DNA from: Halocatena salina
Lineage (GTDB): Archaea; Halobacteriota; Halobacteria; Halobacteriales; Haloarculaceae
DNA length: 64,000 bases
Assembly: GCF_023115355.1 (NCBI RefSeq)
Contig: NZ_CP096019.1
Location: 124,001 to 188,000 of the forward strand
Direction: 5' to 3'
Below, in pieces: positions 34,522-45,253 of the stretch (position 1 is its first letter; each line of letters starts with the position of its first letter). The position numbers were made by a program, and so were the translations under genes. The notes under the pieces were generated by a model, which worked only from the letters and a program-made list of their open reading frames with translations, did not search any database and was not told where the DNA came from.

Positions 34522-34659
34522 CTACGGTCCGGCGTAATACGTCAATGCATTGGCTTGGGCCGCACCAGCCTGTGACAACAACAACAGCGTCATAAATAGT
34601 ACACCAGCTACCCTCGGACGATCGTGTAGATACTCCACGAGTGTCGTGTGCTCGGACAT
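34522..34659 (-). CDS. 45-residue single-pass membrane peptide, DUF7503-like
   Basis: The short frame begins MSEHTTLVEYLHDRPRVAGV, then a hydrophobic stretch LFMTLLLLSQAGAA and a polar end LTYYAGP. The layout (polar amphipathic start, one membrane helix, alanine-rich end) matches the small haloarchaeal DUF7503 proteins as I recall them, which accompany DUF7504 genes. It is convergent with the CHAT gene, six bases between stops. An in-frame ATG at 34689 would give 55 residues; 34659 matches the family better. It could be a membrane effector, a signal peptide-like messenger or a CHAT substrate; none of this is shown. Confidence 0.65.
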   Translation of the reverse strand: MSEHTTLVEYLHDRPRVAGVLFMTLLLLSQAGAAQANALTYYAGP

Positions 34660-34680
34660 CGCATCCAAACAATATTCCCC

Positions 34681-34698
34681 AATACACATGAGTGTATT
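34681..34698. promoter_or_regulatory. inverted repeat between TATA and start of the DUF7503-like gene
   Basis: AATACAC-ATGA-GTGTATT is a perfect 7-base inverted repeat 22 bases before the peptide start. On the - strand a TATA-like CTATTAAAAT partly overlaps it. It could be an operator over the transcription start. Confidence 0.45.
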
Positions 34699-34824
34699 TT
34701 AATAGTTTATGCATATTCGATTTGGTTTTATTTCCACTATAACAAGCCATATTAAAATCAGTCGGGGTTTCGTCGTTCCCGTTTCCGATTTGCCTGCTGT
34801 ATGTCGCCAGATCGATCGAATCGG

Positions 34825-36099
34825 TCACTCAAGTGCGCTCGCAGCGCGGATGAGTCGGTGTTCGTCGAAGGCGGGACCGACGAGTTGCACGCCGACGGGG
34901 GATCCATCAGCACGGCCCGCCGGTACGGAGATCGCAGGGAGGTTAGCGAGGTTTACAGGAACTGTATTAGCATCGATCTGATACAGTTGGAGCGGATCAT
35001 CGAGGCTGTCGCCGATTTCTGGGGGCAACACGGGCATCGTGGGGGAGGCGAGCACGTCAGCCTTCTCGAATGCGGCGTCGAAATCCTGTTTCACCCAGGC
35101 ACGGGCGTCCTGTGCTTTCTTGTAGTACTTCTCGTGATACCCGGCTGAGAGTGCGTACGTTCCAAGGAGGATGCGGCGTTTGACTTCCTCACCGAACCCT
35201 TTCTCTCTGGACATGGCAAACGCCTCGTTCCAGTCGCCTTCGTACCCTCCGGAGACGCCGTACCGGACGCCGTCAAAGCGTGCAAGGTTCGAGGAGGCTT
35301 CCGACATGGCGATAACGTAGTATGCCGCGAGGGCGTGGTCGATCGAATCAAGTTCGATCTCGACCACGGTGGCACCTTGGGCTTCCAATTCGGCCACTGC
35401 GTCATCGAATGCGTCCACGACTCGGTCGTCGGCTCCGTCCCGGAGGCTTTCAAGCACACCAACGGTCATGCCATCGACGTTGCCATCGGCAGCAGCGGCG
35501 TAGTCAGCGTCGGTCCCGTTCTGGTGGGTTGTCGCGTCGTTCTCGTCGGGTCCGGCGATCACATCCAACAGCATGGCGGTTTCTTCGACGGTCGGCGCGA
35601 TCGGTCCGATCTGCTCTAAGCTGTTGGCGTACGCGATCAGCCCGTATCGGGAGACGAGACCGTACGTCGGTTTGAGACCCACAACGCCACAGAACGCTGC
35701 CGGGTTACGGATCGAGCCTCCAGTATCGGTTCCGAGCGCCAGATCCGCTTTTCCCCCCGCGACGGCGGCAGCACTCCCACCCGAGGAGCCACCGGCGACA
35801 CGTCCCGGAGCGCGTGGGTTCTCGGTCGGTCCGAACGCGGAGGTTTCGGTCGTCCCACCCATTCCGAACTCGTCCATGTTCGCCTTTCCGACGATCGTCG
35901 CACCTGCCGCTGTGAGTCGCTCGACAACAGTGGCGTCGTATGATGGGACGTACTCTTCGAGCATCGCAGAACCACAGGTCGTACGGACATCAGCAGTCGA
36001 AATGTTGTCCTTGACGGCGACGGTTCGACCGGACAGCGGTCCTTCGCTGGTGGGTTCGATCGTCGTCTCGGTGATGAAGGCGTTGTACTCCGTGCTCAT
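34825..36099 (-). CDS. gatA: Asp-tRNA(Asn)/Glu-tRNA(Gln) amidotransferase subunit A
   Basis: The 424-residue amidase subunit releases ammonia from glutamine for conversion of mischarged Glu-tRNA(Gln) or Asp-tRNA(Asn). The amidase-signature triad is visible: K30 (VAVKDN), cis-serine S105 (AGGSSGGS) and nucleophile S129 (GTDTGGSIR). It overlaps gatC by four bases (ATGA). GatB is not in the window, as is common in haloarchaea. Length is normal for archaeal GatA. Confidence 0.97.
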   Translation of the reverse strand: MSTEYNAFITETTIEPTSEGPLSGRTVAVKDNISTADVRTTCGSAMLEEYVPSYDATVVERLTAAGATIVGKANMDEFGMGGTTETSAFGPTENPRAPGRVAGGSSGGSAAAVAGGKADLALGTDTGGSIRNPAAFCGVVGLKPTYGLVSRYGLIAYANSLEQIGPIAPTVEETAMLLDVIAGPDENDATTHQNGTDADYAAAADGNVDGMTVGVLESLRDGADDRVVDAFDDAVAELEAQGATVVEIELDSIDHALAAYYVIAMSEASSNLARFDGVRYGVSGGYEGDWNEAFAMSREKGFGEEVKRRILLGTYALSAGYHEKYYKKAQDARAWVKQDFDAAFEKADVLASPTMPVLPPEIGDSLDDPLQLYQIDANTVPVNLANLPAISVPAGRADGSPVGVQLVGPAFDEHRLIRAASALE

Positions 36100-36374
36100 G
36101 ATACCCGGGGGCCTTTGAAATAGCCGTCTTCGGTCTCAGCAGCGTTGTCGAGCGCTTCGTCTTGATTCAGGCTCGGGCGTTGCTCGTCCGGTCGCATGAC
36201 GTTCACGAGATCGCTCTCCCGTTCGATCTCGGGGACCTCATCCAACGAATCGAAGTAACCAAGGATATCTCCAAACTGTGCTTCGAACCGTTCGGCTTCC
36301 GACTCCGTCAGGGCGACCCGTGCGAGATCCGCCACGTGATGGACTGCATCGGCGTCGACGGCGTCCTCACTCAT
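36096..36374 (-). CDS. gatC: Asp-tRNA(Asn)/Glu-tRNA(Gln) amidotransferase subunit C
   Basis: The 92-residue GatC stabilises the GatA-GatB complex. It shows VHHVADLARVALTESEAERF, the LGYFDSLDEVP helix and the family tail VNVMRPDEQRPSL. It is the first gene of the gatCA pair, and its stop overlaps the gatA start. Confidence 0.95.
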   Translation of the reverse strand: MSEDAVDADAVHHVADLARVALTESEAERFEAQFGDILGYFDSLDEVPEIERESDLVNVMRPDEQRPSLNQDEALDNAAETEDGYFKGPRVS

Positions 36375-36495
36375 ACACGGGATCAGTCCGGGCCGACCAC
36401 TAAGCGTTTCGATACCGCAAACGTCCTACGAATTTCGATGGAGACGGAGAGATCGTTCCACTACGATCGGGGATTCACGGAGCCGTGTGCCCCGA

Positions 36496-37203
36496 TCAGA
36501 GCAAGCCTCGCCCGACGTCAGTAAAAAAATCCTCCGCAGCGTATTTGATGCGTCGTTTGACGGCACCACCAGCCTGACGGAGGCTGATCCGCCACGGAGT
36601 CCGCTCGCCGACGACCGTGGTTTCCCCGTCGGCGATGGCTTGAAGGATGCTGTCGATCGTCCGTTTCTCGCTGCCAACGTGGGTGATTGCCTGTCCGACC
36701 ATCTCTGCGATGTGGGCGTCGCTGCCGGCTGTCATCGGTAGTTTACGGTCGGCTGCAAAGCGTTTTGCTTTCCGGTTCGAGCGTCCGGTGAGCAGTCGAG
36801 AATTGTACACTTCGATGGCATCAGCGCGAGCCAACTGTTCGCACGAGACGTTCGGTGCGACACCGTGACGAGCGCCCTGAAACGGGTGGGGAACGACAGC
36901 GATCCCCCCGAGATCGTGAATTCGCTCGACCGTCTCTGTGAATGTCAGTCCCGACGGCACACGCTCTTCGATACCCAATCCGAGTACGTGGCCCGCAGTG
37001 CTCGTAATTTCTGCCCCCGGGATTCCGATCAATCCGTATTCGGGGGCCAGTTTCGAGGCTTTGAGACTCGCGTCGATCTGATCGTGATCTGTCACTGCGA
37101 CCGCATCGAGTCCGATCGCTTCTGCCTGCGTGAGTAGCATATCGATCGGATCGCGGCCGTCGTACGAACGGTCGGAGTGGGTGTGTAGCTCGACCGAAAG
37201 CAC
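36496..37203 (-). CDS. PHP-domain metal-dependent phosphoesterase
   Basis: The protein is about 235 residues with all PHP metal motifs: [12 protein letters not shown] (5-16), VTDHDQ (about 38-43), a GAEI segment (about 63), VPHPF (about 105) and AGSDAH (about 162-167). Relatives hydrolyse nucleoside 3',5'-bisphosphates or short RNAs; the substrate here is unknown. GTG 37203 gives [10 protein letters not shown], the usual family start. The open frame runs 21 codons further up. It is divergent from purL. Confidence 0.85.
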   Translation of the reverse strand: MLSVELHTHSDRSYDGRDPIDMLLTQAEAIGLDAVAVTDHDQIDASLKASKLAPEYGLIGIPGAEITSTAGHVLGLGIEERVPSGLTFTETVERIHDLGGIAVVPHPFQGARHGVAPNVSCEQLARADAIEVYNSRLLTGRSNRKAKRFAADRKLPMTAGSDAHIAEMVGQAITHVGSEKRTIDSILQAIADGETTVVGERTPWRISLRQAGGAVKRRIKYAAEDFFTDVGRGLL

Positions 37204-37357
37204 ATCCAGCAGTTGGTCGCTGCTGGCAAAAGCGATACGATACTCGATTCGATCGATAGATGTCACCCAATATCATTCCCGACGATCACCGCTGCACTGG
37301 AGCAGAGGGTTGGACGACATAGAAAGGGCTTTCACCGGGCTTGGCCGACATCGGGCA

Positions 37358-39520
37358 ATGAGCCTCTCCGCGTCGGATTACGAACTCGTCGTTTCGGAAC
37401 TCGGCCGCGATCCGACACCAGCAGAGGAAGCGCTCTTTGAGAATCTATGGAGCGAGCACTGCGCGTATCGTTCCTCACGTCCGTTGCTGTCGGCGTTCGA
37501 TAGCAACGGCAAGGATGTCGTCGTCGGTCCGGGCGATGATGCCGCCGTGGTTGCTCTTTCCGATTCGGTGTACATCACGCTGGGGATCGAGAGCCACAAC
37601 CATCCCTCGTACGTCGATCCCTACGACGGTGCTGCGACAGGGGTCGGGGGAATCGTGCGTGACACCATGTCGATGGGGGCGTATCCGATCGCACTCACGG
37701 ACAGCCTCTATTTCGGACCGTTCGAGGACGAACATCCCCGGTATCTGTTCGAGGGCGTCGTGGAGGGCATCTCCGATTACGGCAACTCGATCGGCGTTCC
37801 GACTGTCGGCGGCAGCGTCGTTTTTCATCCTGATTATGAGGGAAACCCACTGGTCAACGTTGCGTGTGTCGGCGTGGTGTCTCCTGATCGGTTGGTTACT
37901 GCCAAAGCCCAGAAATCGGGCAACGCGTTGATGCTCGTGGGCAACGCCACTGGTCGTGACGGTCTCGGTGGAGCCAGCTTTGCGAGCGAGGATCTGAGCG
38001 AGGATGCCGAAACCGAGGACCGACCGGCGGTACAGGTCGGTGATCCCTACACCGAGAAGCTCCTCATCGAAGCGAACGAAACGTTACTCGATGAGGAATT
38101 GGTCGAGTCGGCGCGCGATCTCGGCGCAGCGGGACTCGGTGGGGCATCGAGCGAACTGGTCGCAAAGGGTGAATTGGGTGCGCGTATCGAACTCGGCAGC
38201 GTCCACCAGCGTGAGCCGAACATGAGCGCGCTCGAAATCCTACTCGCCGAATCCCAAGAGCGGATGTGTTATGAAGTCGCTCCCGAAAATGTCGATCGCG
38301 TTCGGGAGATCGCAGACCGGTTCGATCTCGGAAGTTCGGTCATCGGGACCGTGACGGAGGGCAACTACGTCTGTACGTTCGATGGAGAAACGGTCGTCGA
38401 CGTACCGGCCGAGTATCTGGCCGAGGGTGCGCCGATGAACGATCTCGACAGCGTTCCACCAACGCCACCCAAAGAGACCGAACTCCCGACACCGACGCTA
38501 GAGACCGCGTTCGAGTCGGTGCTCGCAAGCCCGAACACGGCGAGCAAGCGGTGGGTGTACCGTCAGTACGACCACGAGGTCGGAACGCGGACGATCGTTC
38601 GTCCCGGTGATGACGCTGCGGTGCTGGCTGCCCGCGAATGTGACGGCGAGCGAGGGATCGCGATTGCCGCCGGAAGCAATCCCAACTGGACGTCGCTCAA
38701 TCCGTACGAGGGCGCTCGTGCGGTGGCGCTTGAAGTCACGACGAACCTAGCCGCCAAAGGAGCGACGCCGTTGGCCGCCGTGGACTGTCTCAACGGCGGC
38801 AATCCCGAAACACCAAGCGTGTACGGCGGATTCAAGGGGATCGTCGACGGGCTAGCCGACATGTGCCGAACGCTGTCGGTGCCGGTCGTTGGGGGAAACG
38901 TCTCTCTGTACAACGATTCTACCAGCGGTCCGATCCCCCCGACGCCGACGCTCGCAATGGTCGGGACCACAACGGAGTACGACGCGCCTCCACTCGGCTT
39001 CCCCGAATCCTCCGAACCGGGGACGATCCTCCTCGTCGGAGACCACGCGGTCGCGTCCGGACGAACGCCGCGACTCGGAGGATCGGAGTATCTCGCCCAG
39101 TTCGACGGCACCGATGCGTTTCCCACCCCACCCGAGGAGACCGAAGCGACGGGATTCATCGAGGCGATCGCGTCGGTCGCAACCGACGAGCACACAAGAG
39201 CGGTGCACGACGTGAGCCACGGCGGTCTCGCCGTCACCTTTGCGGAGATGATCTCCGAGAGCAGGGGCGCAGAGGTGACGCTCACCGGCGACGAAAACGG
39301 CGCAGGGCTGTTGTTCCACGAGCGAACGGGGCGGGCTGTCATCGAAACCACCGCACCAGACGCCGTCCAAGCAGCGTTCCCGGACGATACTCCGGTCGAG
39401 AACGTCGGTCACACCGACGCGAGTGGTGAACTCACGCTGACGGTGAACGGAGAACGGCTCGAATACGACGCGGGGACCGTTCGGGCGATTCGGGGAGTGC
39501 TCGATCGAGAACTCGAGTAA
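37358..39520 (+). CDS. purL: phosphoribosylformylglycinamidine synthase subunit II
   Basis: The 720-residue enzyme makes formylglycinamidine ribotide in purine synthesis together with PurQ and PurS, which are not in the window. Markers include the [13 protein letters not shown] histidine region, [23 protein letters not shown] with the metal/ATP site, [14 protein letters not shown], and a second AIRS-like half with [10 protein letters not shown] and [10 protein letters not shown]. The ATG at 37358 starts [11 protein letters not shown]; the open frame extends back into the PHP promoter and is not used. Confidence 0.97.
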   Translation: MSLSASDYELVVSELGRDPTPAEEALFENLWSEHCAYRSSRPLLSAFDSNGKDVVVGPGDDAAVVALSDSVYITLGIESHNHPSYVDPYDGAATGVGGIVRDTMSMGAYPIALTDSLYFGPFEDEHPRYLFEGVVEGISDYGNSIGVPTVGGSVVFHPDYEGNPLVNVACVGVVSPDRLVTAKAQKSGNALMLVGNATGRDGLGGASFASEDLSEDAETEDRPAVQVGDPYTEKLLIEANETLLDEELVESARDLGAAGLGGASSELVAKGELGARIELGSVHQREPNMSALEILLAESQERMCYEVAPENVDRVREIADRFDLGSSVIGTVTEGNYVCTFDGETVVDVPAEYLAEGAPMNDLDSVPPTPPKETELPTPTLETAFESVLASPNTASKRWVYRQYDHEVGTRTIVRPGDDAAVLAARECDGERGIAIAAGSNPNWTSLNPYEGARAVALEVTTNLAAKGATPLAAVDCLNGGNPETPSVYGGFKGIVDGLADMCRTLSVPVVGGNVSLYNDSTSGPIPPTPTLAMVGTTTEYDAPPLGFPESSEPGTILLVGDHAVASGRTPRLGGSEYLAQFDGTDAFPTPPEETEATGFIEAIASVATDEHTRAVHDVSHGGLAVTFAEMISESRGAEVTLTGDENGAGLLFHERTGRAVIETTAPDAVQAAFPDDTPVENVGHTDASGELTLTVNGERLEYDAGTVRAIRGVLDRELE

Positions 39521-39627
39521 CCGATGATCGGCTGAGAACTCTTTTTTGACCTCGACTCGATGTAATAATTGCATAAAAGACCATGAACTGAATTTAAGAT
39601 ATTCCGGATCATGGTGTGGGTTGTAGT

Positions 39628-40023
39628 ATGAGCCGACCGCTCACATCGCTCACAGTGGTAACCGTTGTGTTGTTCAGTCTCGTCGGCGTGACGGCCGTTC
39701 CGATGACCGTCCAGAGCGCCTCGATCAGTACGGTTGTCAGCACCGGTGATCCTGACGAGGTGGCCAACGAAACGACGGTGGAACTCCCTCCTGACAACAC
39801 CGTCAACGTTACGGTCAAAGCCGAAAACGCCTCAGCTACGGATGTCGACATCAAGCGCAATACGACGACGAACACGGTGACCGTCAGGGTCGACGCGAAC
39901 GGTGATGGGACCGTCGACGCCGTTGGGACCGCTCAGTTCGAGGGCAGCGTCAAGGCTGACGTAGACACCAAGACCGACGTTCCGGTGAGCCTCCGTCTCG
40001 TGCTTGGGTTCAGAGGTGAGTGA
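39628..40023 (+). CDS. small secreted or membrane-anchored acidic protein, unknown
   Basis: The 131-residue protein has a Sec-type signal (hydrophobic run at about 8-28, VVTVVLFSLVGVTAVP). A threonine-, valine- and aspartate-rich beta-type sequence follows, with several N-x-T/S sequons (ANETT, VNVT, ENAS, RNTTT), suggesting glycosylation outside the cell. RVDANGDGTVDAVG resembles a calcium-binding loop. No family is recognised. Its end overlaps the convergent gene at 40010-40168 by 14 bases. Confidence 0.65.
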   Translation: MSRPLTSLTVVTVVLFSLVGVTAVPMTVQSASISTVVSTGDPDEVANETTVELPPDNTVNVTVKAENASATDVDIKRNTTTNTVTVRVDANGDGTVDAVGTAQFEGSVKADVDTKTDVPVSLRLVLGFRGE

Positions 40024-40168
40024 GAACCGGCACGCCGAAGACGATCGCCATCCCGACGATCGCAACGACGATGCCAATGCCGACGTCGCGCATGGTGTAC
40101 GACTGCTGAGGGGCGGTTTGGCGCTCAATGTGGTCCGTATCGATCGCTGTGCTCTCGTGTTCGGCCAT
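40010..40168 (-). CDS. 52-residue single-pass membrane protein, DUF7550-like
   Basis: The small protein has a polar, acidic N-terminal half and one C-terminal helix (YTMRDVGIGIVVAIVGMAIV, then FGVP). The order of polar start and late helix with MRDVGxG resembles a small haloarchaeal membrane family. The ATG at 40168 (MAEHESTAID) is chosen; 40240 is open but adds a non-conserved stretch. Function is unknown. Confidence 0.65.
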   Translation of the reverse strand: MAEHESTAIDTDHIERQTAPQQSYTMRDVGIGIVVAIVGMAIVFGVPVLTHL

Positions 40169-40355
40169 GTCTGTGCTGTGGCGGGACTGTACTTTGGGCT
40201 GTCGGTCCGATGTTTCTGGTGCGATAATGATTGTACACACCGTGTTTGGTGATGGTCAGTACTGTTCTGGGTGGCACACCTCGAAATCGGTCGATCCGGC
40301 GTACGCTTGGAGATCCCTGTATCCGGGATCGAGACGCGATTTCTGTGCAGGTCAC

Positions 40356-41954
40356 TCATTTCCGCCGAACGATCAACGCGCCTTGGTTCTCGAAGACGAC
40401 TTCGTACTCGGGTGATTGACGCAAACTGTGTCCGAGACGTGTCCAGCGGTGTTCTCCTGCTCGGGGGCCCTGTTTGCGAGCGTATCCCGAAGCGGTGAGA
40501 TACACGTAGTCCGGTTTGAGGCCGAACTGATCGAACCGTGCCGTGAGACAGGAAGCGTCGCGACACGGCCGTAACTGGTCTCGCATGTGCATCTGTCGGT
40601 CTCTCGTTCCCTCCCACTCGCTCCCTTGGGGAACGACGAGATTCGTCCGATCAGTGAACAGTGGGAACCATTCCGCAACGTCGCCGATGACGACGAACGA
40701 AGCGTTTTTCGTCGTGTTCGATCGAATCCACTTCGTCGCTGCTACATCCGCGTCGTGAACGAACATCGGTAACTCATCGTCCGCTTCCCCTCCAGCAACG
40801 TACACCGCTGCCGACGACGTGCCGTAGGTTGCGATCAATCCGAGGATGAGGATCGCCAGCACACAAACGTGTGGTCCGATGGATCGCAGTCGCACTATTC
40901 CTCGCTTACAGACGGACAATGCCGTCCCGTCTTTTGTTTCGATCGTCTCTAAAACTGTGGTTTCGATTCGTCGAAGGAGGGGGACTACTCCCTCGAACAG
41001 CGACGCAGCGACCATCATCGCGCCAATGACGAGCAGGAATTCGTCGCGTCCAGTGAGAACCCCGGCGGTGATGAACCAGCTAGGGAGCAACGGCTTTCGA
41101 CGCACGAGGAGAAACAGCCCACCGAGGATGGCCAGCGGTGGCCACGGCGACGGTACCGACACCGTCTCCGTGGGAAACTCCTGATACCAGCTGAGATAGC
41201 CGATACCGTCGTGGGTAGTGCTCGCCTGCAGAAACACCTCGAATCCGTGCGTGCTGGCAACGGGCAACCACCACGGGGCAGCGAGAACGACGCCACCAGC
41301 CGCGACGGCAGCCCCCCGAAGCAGTCCGTATGCCGTTCGATCGAGCCAGAAGTAAAAAACGAGATAGCTCGTGCCGAAGAATATCGTGTACAACGGGTGG
41401 GTGAGCAGTGTCGCTCCGAACAAACCGATCGAAGTGAGCAGCCACGTCCGTGAACCGGTTTTAAAGAGACGAACGCCAGTGTAGATCCCAGCACTCGTAA
41501 ACAACAACGCCGCTGCACGAACGGTTCCACCCGCAGTAAGGGTCAGATGGAGTACCGACGGGGCGGTTGCAACCACGATCGCCGCAAACGCTCCCTGTCG
41601 ACGGCTCTGGAGCAGTTCCGCTGTCGCTACGGCGTAGACAACGAGCGCACACGCGACCAACACTCCCGGAAGGAGGCGCGCGAGCGTGAGCGGTGGCGCT
41701 CCGATGTCGAGCAAGAGTCCGACGACGAACAGCATGAGCGGCGGATAGCTGAAGGGGATTCCTCCCGACGTGTAGTGTGGAATCCTCGCAGGCAGCGTAT
41801 ATCCATGGGCCGTGATCTCCTCACTCATCATCAAGAACAGGCCACCACCGAGCGATGGATACTCGTGGGTCAGAACGTAGGTGGCGTAGATAGGGACGAA
41901 CACAAGGATGCCAACGACGGCATACCAGCTCCCCACACGGGATCGTTCCATCAC
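40356..41954 (-). CDS. multi-pass membrane protein, GT-C/ArnT-like
   Basis: The 532-residue protein has about ten hydrophobic helices. A first periplasmic-type loop carries SEEITAHGYTLP (about 44-55, the acidic pair expected in GT-C enzymes) and a GGIPFSYPPL segment. A soluble C-terminal domain (from about 400) has VHDADVAATKWIRSNT. This layout is shared with uncharacterised archaeal oligosaccharyltransferase-like and mannosyltransferase-like proteins. The C-terminal domain resembles that of the GT-C gene at 25625 (RAEATDWLATNAPED). Donor and acceptor are unknown. Confidence 0.7.
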   Translation of the reverse strand: MMERSRVGSWYAVVGILVFVPIYATYVLTHEYPSLGGGLFLMMSEEITAHGYTLPARIPHYTSGGIPFSYPPLMLFVVGLLLDIGAPPLTLARLLPGVLVACALVVYAVATAELLQSRRQGAFAAIVVATAPSVLHLTLTAGGTVRAAALLFTSAGIYTGVRLFKTGSRTWLLTSIGLFGATLLTHPLYTIFFGTSYLVFYFWLDRTAYGLLRGAAVAAGGVVLAAPWWLPVASTHGFEVFLQASTTHDGIGYLSWYQEFPTETVSVPSPWPPLAILGGLFLLVRRKPLLPSWFITAGVLTGRDEFLLVIGAMMVAASLFEGVVPLLRRIETTVLETIETKDGTALSVCKRGIVRLRSIGPHVCVLAILILGLIATYGTSSAAVYVAGGEADDELPMFVHDADVAATKWIRSNTTKNASFVVIGDVAEWFPLFTDRTNLVVPQGSEWEGTRDRQMHMRDQLRPCRDASCLTARFDQFGLKPDYVYLTASGYARKQGPRAGEHRWTRLGHSLRQSPEYEVVFENQGALIVRRK

Positions 41955-42147
41955 ACGGAGTAAATCAGCAGCCGATAACTAATATCTCATTACATATTTT
42001 CGAACACTGTACTGTGGTTTAAACCGGGTAAAGCGCGTAGTACGGCTCAAATCGGTCGAGTAGCCATCGTTACTGGGTTGGAACAGCCGTGCGCTGGATG
42101 CTGTGTGAGTCGGGGCCGTTTTAATACCGCGAATCGTATCTCCAAAC

Positions 42148-42963
42148 ATGACGTTGGCCAAGCGGATCATCCCCTGTATCGATGTGGATCTCGACGATGA
42201 GGGGAACGCCGCCGTCTATACGGGCGTCAACTTTGAGGATCTCCGGTATACAGGTGATCCGGTCGAGATGGCACGCCGGTACAATGAGGCGGGCGCGGAC
42301 GAATTCGTGTTTTTGGATATTACGGCGAGTGCCCAAGGACGGGAGACGATGTTGGACACGGTTTCGCGTGTTGCGGACGAAGTGTTCATTCCACTGACCG
42401 TTGGCGGGGGGATCCGGACTCGAGAGGACGTAAAGGAGACACTCCGTGCCGGGGCCGATAAGGTGTCGATCAATACGGGGGCCCTCGAACAGCCCGAACT
42501 CATCACGGAGACAGCAGCGGCCTTTGGTAGCCAGTGTGTCGTTATCAGTGTCGACGTTCGGCGTCGGTTCGACGAAGCGGGCGAACAGTACACTCAGATC
42601 GATGGAGAGTCATGTTGGTTCGAATGTACGGTCAAGGGCGGCCGCGAAGGCACCGGCGTCGATGCCATCGAATGGGCCAGCGAAGCCGACGAACGCGGAG
42701 CAGGCGAGTTGTTTGTCAACTCCATCGATGCTGATGGAACGAAGGACGGATACGATATTCCACTCACGGAAGCCATCTGTGATGCCGTTTCGACGCCCGT
42801 AATCGCGTCATCGGGCTGTGGCGGTCCCGAAGACATGTACGACGTGTTCACCCAAGCCGGTGCCGACGCGGCGCTAGCAGCATCGATCTTCCACTTCGAG
42901 GAGTACACCATCGAGGACGTCAAATCCCACCTCGATGCGCGTGACGTTCCCGTCCGGACCTGA
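42148..42963 (+). CDS. hisF: imidazole glycerol phosphate synthase subunit HisF
   Basis: The 271-residue cyclase forms IGP and AICAR from PRFAR and ammonia delivered by HisH. Catalytic D12 is in RIIPCIDVD, the phosphate loops VGGGIRT and SSGCG are present, and the second catalytic aspartate is in VISVDVR. Other his genes are not in the window. It is convergent with cdc48. Confidence 0.97.
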   Translation: MTLAKRIIPCIDVDLDDEGNAAVYTGVNFEDLRYTGDPVEMARRYNEAGADEFVFLDITASAQGRETMLDTVSRVADEVFIPLTVGGGIRTREDVKETLRAGADKVSINTGALEQPELITETAAAFGSQCVVISVDVRRRFDEAGEQYTQIDGESCWFECTVKGGREGTGVDAIEWASEADERGAGELFVNSIDADGTKDGYDIPLTEAICDAVSTPVIASSGCGGPEDMYDVFTQAGADAALAASIFHFEEYTIEDVKSHLDARDVPVRT

Positions 42964-42991
42964 GGGACGAAATCCGATCGGTCCGGTCACG

Positions 42992-45253
42992 TCACTGGAA
43001 CGTTCGGCTGATCTTTTCTCTGTCGGTCGGTTCGCTGGCGCGTCCGAACTGATCTTCGATCTCGTCGTACTGTTCGCGAACCTCATCGGTGACGCTCGGG
43101 CTGACTTCCTCAAGCGCCTGCTCGAAGTGATCCATCGTGATGCGGACGTTTCCGACCGATGTTTCGATCTCTTCAGCATCGACACGGCCGATGAACTCGC
43201 GGGTAGCGATCATCGCGGCTTCCCGACAGACGGCCTCGATGTCCGCTCCGACGTAGCCATCAGACATCCGTGCTAACCGTTCGAGATCGACAGCATCAGC
43301 GAGTGGCTTGTCGCGGGTGTGGACCTCGAAGATCGCCCGCCGGGCTTCCTCGTCAGGAACTGGCACGTGAACGTGCCGGTCGAGACGTCCGGGACGAAGC
43401 AGGGCGCTGTCGATGAGATCCGGTCGGTTGGTCGCGGCGATGACGACGACGTCATCGAGTTCCTCGACGCCGTCAAGTTCCGTCAGCAGTTGTGAGACGA
43501 CGCGCTCACCGACACCGGAGTCGCTCATGCGCTGCCCGCGTTCGCCTGCGATCGAATCGATCTCATCGAAGAACACTACGGTTGGTGCGTTCTCTCGGGC
43601 CTTCGAGAAAACGTCTCGGACCCCTTTCTCGGATTCACCGACGTACTTGTTCAACAGCTCCGGTCCCTTGATCGAGATGAAGTTGCTGTTGGCCTCGTTG
43701 GCGATGGCTTTTGCGAGCAACGTTTTCCCTGTTCCCGGTGGGCCGTACAGGAGAACCCCCTTGGCCGAAGCCATGTCCATCGTCCGGAACACCTCGGGGT
43801 AGTCGATCGGCCACTGGATCGTCTCCCGGAGCCGATCTTTGGTGTTTTCGAGTCCACCGACGCTGTCCCACGTGACGTCTGGGACTTCCACGAACACCTC
43901 CCGGAGCGCGGACGGTTCGATGCCCTTGAGCGCTTCCCGGAAATCGTCGTCCATCACACGCAAGTCTTCGAGCATCTCGCTGTCGATCTCGTCGCTTTCG
44001 AGATCCAGCTGGGGGCGAATCCGTCGCAACGCGGTCATGGCTCCTTCTTTGGCGAGTGATTCGAGATCCGCCCCGACGAATCCGTGGGTGTTTTCGGCGT
44101 ACACGTCGAGATCTACGTTGTCGGTGAGGGGCATTCCCCGGGTGTGGACCTGAAGTATCTCTTTGCGTCCCTCTTGGTCGGGCACCCCGACCTCGATCTC
44201 TCGATCGAATCGACCACCACGGCGAAGCGCGGGATCGAGCGCATCGACGCGGTTGGTTGCTCCGATGACAGTCACTTGTCCGCGCTCTTCAAGCCCATCC
44301 ATCAGCGAGAGAAGCTGGGCGACGACGCGGCGCTCGACGTCACCAGTCGTCTCACCACGTTTTGGCGCGATGGCGTCGAGTTCGTCGATGAATACGATCG
44401 CGGGTGCGTTGTCCGAGGCCTCCTCGAAGATCTCTCGGAGCTGTTCTTCGGACTCGCCGTAGAACTTCGACATGATCTCCGGGCCGGAGATGTTGGTGAA
44501 GTACGCGTCGATCTCGTTGGCCACCGCCTTGGCCATCAGCGTCTTTCCGGTTCCGGGTGGACCGTGTAACAGCACTCCCTTTGGCGGGTCGATCCCCAAC
44601 TGCCGGAACAGCTCCGGATGGCGCATCGGCAGCTCGATCATCTCTCGGACCTGCTCTAGCTCCTCGTCCAGTCCGCCGATGTCCTCGTAGGTGACATTGG
44701 GTGTTTCCCGATCGCTTGGTTCCTCGGAAACGATCTGTTCGGCGGGTTTCTCGCTCACATGCATCTCCGTCGAATCGGTGATCACCACCGTCCCGCTCGG
44801 GCTGGTGTCTGCAATCTTCAGTGGGATGCTCTGTCCGGACATGCTGGATAATGGTCCCAGACCGAACGAGATCGGAACGGTTTGCCCGGTCGTCACCGCG
44901 TGGCCACTCAGCTGATCTCGAATCAATGACCCGACATCACCCTGAATTCGAAGGGTTTGGGGCAGCGCCACTGTGATGCTTTTTGCGGGCTTGACGTCCG
45001 CCTTCTCAACGGTGACGCTGTCATCGATCCCGACGCCGATCTCCTGTCGGAGGCGACCGTCGATCCGGATGATCCCCTGGCCCTGATCCTCCGGGTAGCC
45101 CGGCCAGACGCGGGCGACGGCACGGCCATCACCTGCGCTGATCACGATGTAATCCCCGTTTTCGAGATCGAGTTCGGACATCGCTTCGCGGTCGATCGCT
45201 GCGAGTCCTCGCCCTGCGTCTTTTTGTTTGAGGAATTTAACTGTGAGTTTCAT
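42992..45253 (-). CDS. CDC48/VAT-type AAA+ ATPase
   Basis: This 753-residue hexameric unfoldase feeds proteins to the proteasome. The N-terminal double-psi barrel runs 1-180 (starting [20 protein letters not shown]). AAA domain D1 has Walker A GPPGTGKT at 231-238 and VFIDELD at 287-293. D2 has GPPGTGKT at 504-511 and VFFDEID, with second-region-of-homology arginines in both. The start overlaps the Hsp20-like gene by four bases (ATGA), so the two are co-expressed. Haloarchaea carry several CDC48 paralogues; which one this is cannot be told here. Confidence 0.96.
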   Translation of the reverse strand: MKLTVKFLKQKDAGRGLAAIDREAMSELDLENGDYIVISAGDGRAVARVWPGYPEDQGQGIIRIDGRLRQEIGVGIDDSVTVEKADVKPAKSITVALPQTLRIQGDVGSLIRDQLSGHAVTTGQTVPISFGLGPLSSMSGQSIPLKIADTSPSGTVVITDSTEMHVSEKPAEQIVSEEPSDRETPNVTYEDIGGLDEELEQVREMIELPMRHPELFRQLGIDPPKGVLLHGPPGTGKTLMAKAVANEIDAYFTNISGPEIMSKFYGESEEQLREIFEEASDNAPAIVFIDELDAIAPKRGETTGDVERRVVAQLLSLMDGLEERGQVTVIGATNRVDALDPALRRGGRFDREIEVGVPDQEGRKEILQVHTRGMPLTDNVDLDVYAENTHGFVGADLESLAKEGAMTALRRIRPQLDLESDEIDSEMLEDLRVMDDDFREALKGIEPSALREVFVEVPDVTWDSVGGLENTKDRLRETIQWPIDYPEVFRTMDMASAKGVLLYGPPGTGKTLLAKAIANEANSNFISIKGPELLNKYVGESEKGVRDVFSKARENAPTVVFFDEIDSIAGERGQRMSDSGVGERVVSQLLTELDGVEELDDVVVIAATNRPDLIDSALLRPGRLDRHVHVPVPDEEARRAIFEVHTRDKPLADAVDLERLARMSDGYVGADIEAVCREAAMIATREFIGRVDAEEIETSVGNVRITMDHFEQALEEVSPSVTDEVREQYDEIEDQFGRASEPTDREKISRTFQ

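Noticed and set aside
38563-39351. 262-codon frame antisense to purL
   Set aside because: Serine/alanine/proline-rich shadow; purL is certain.
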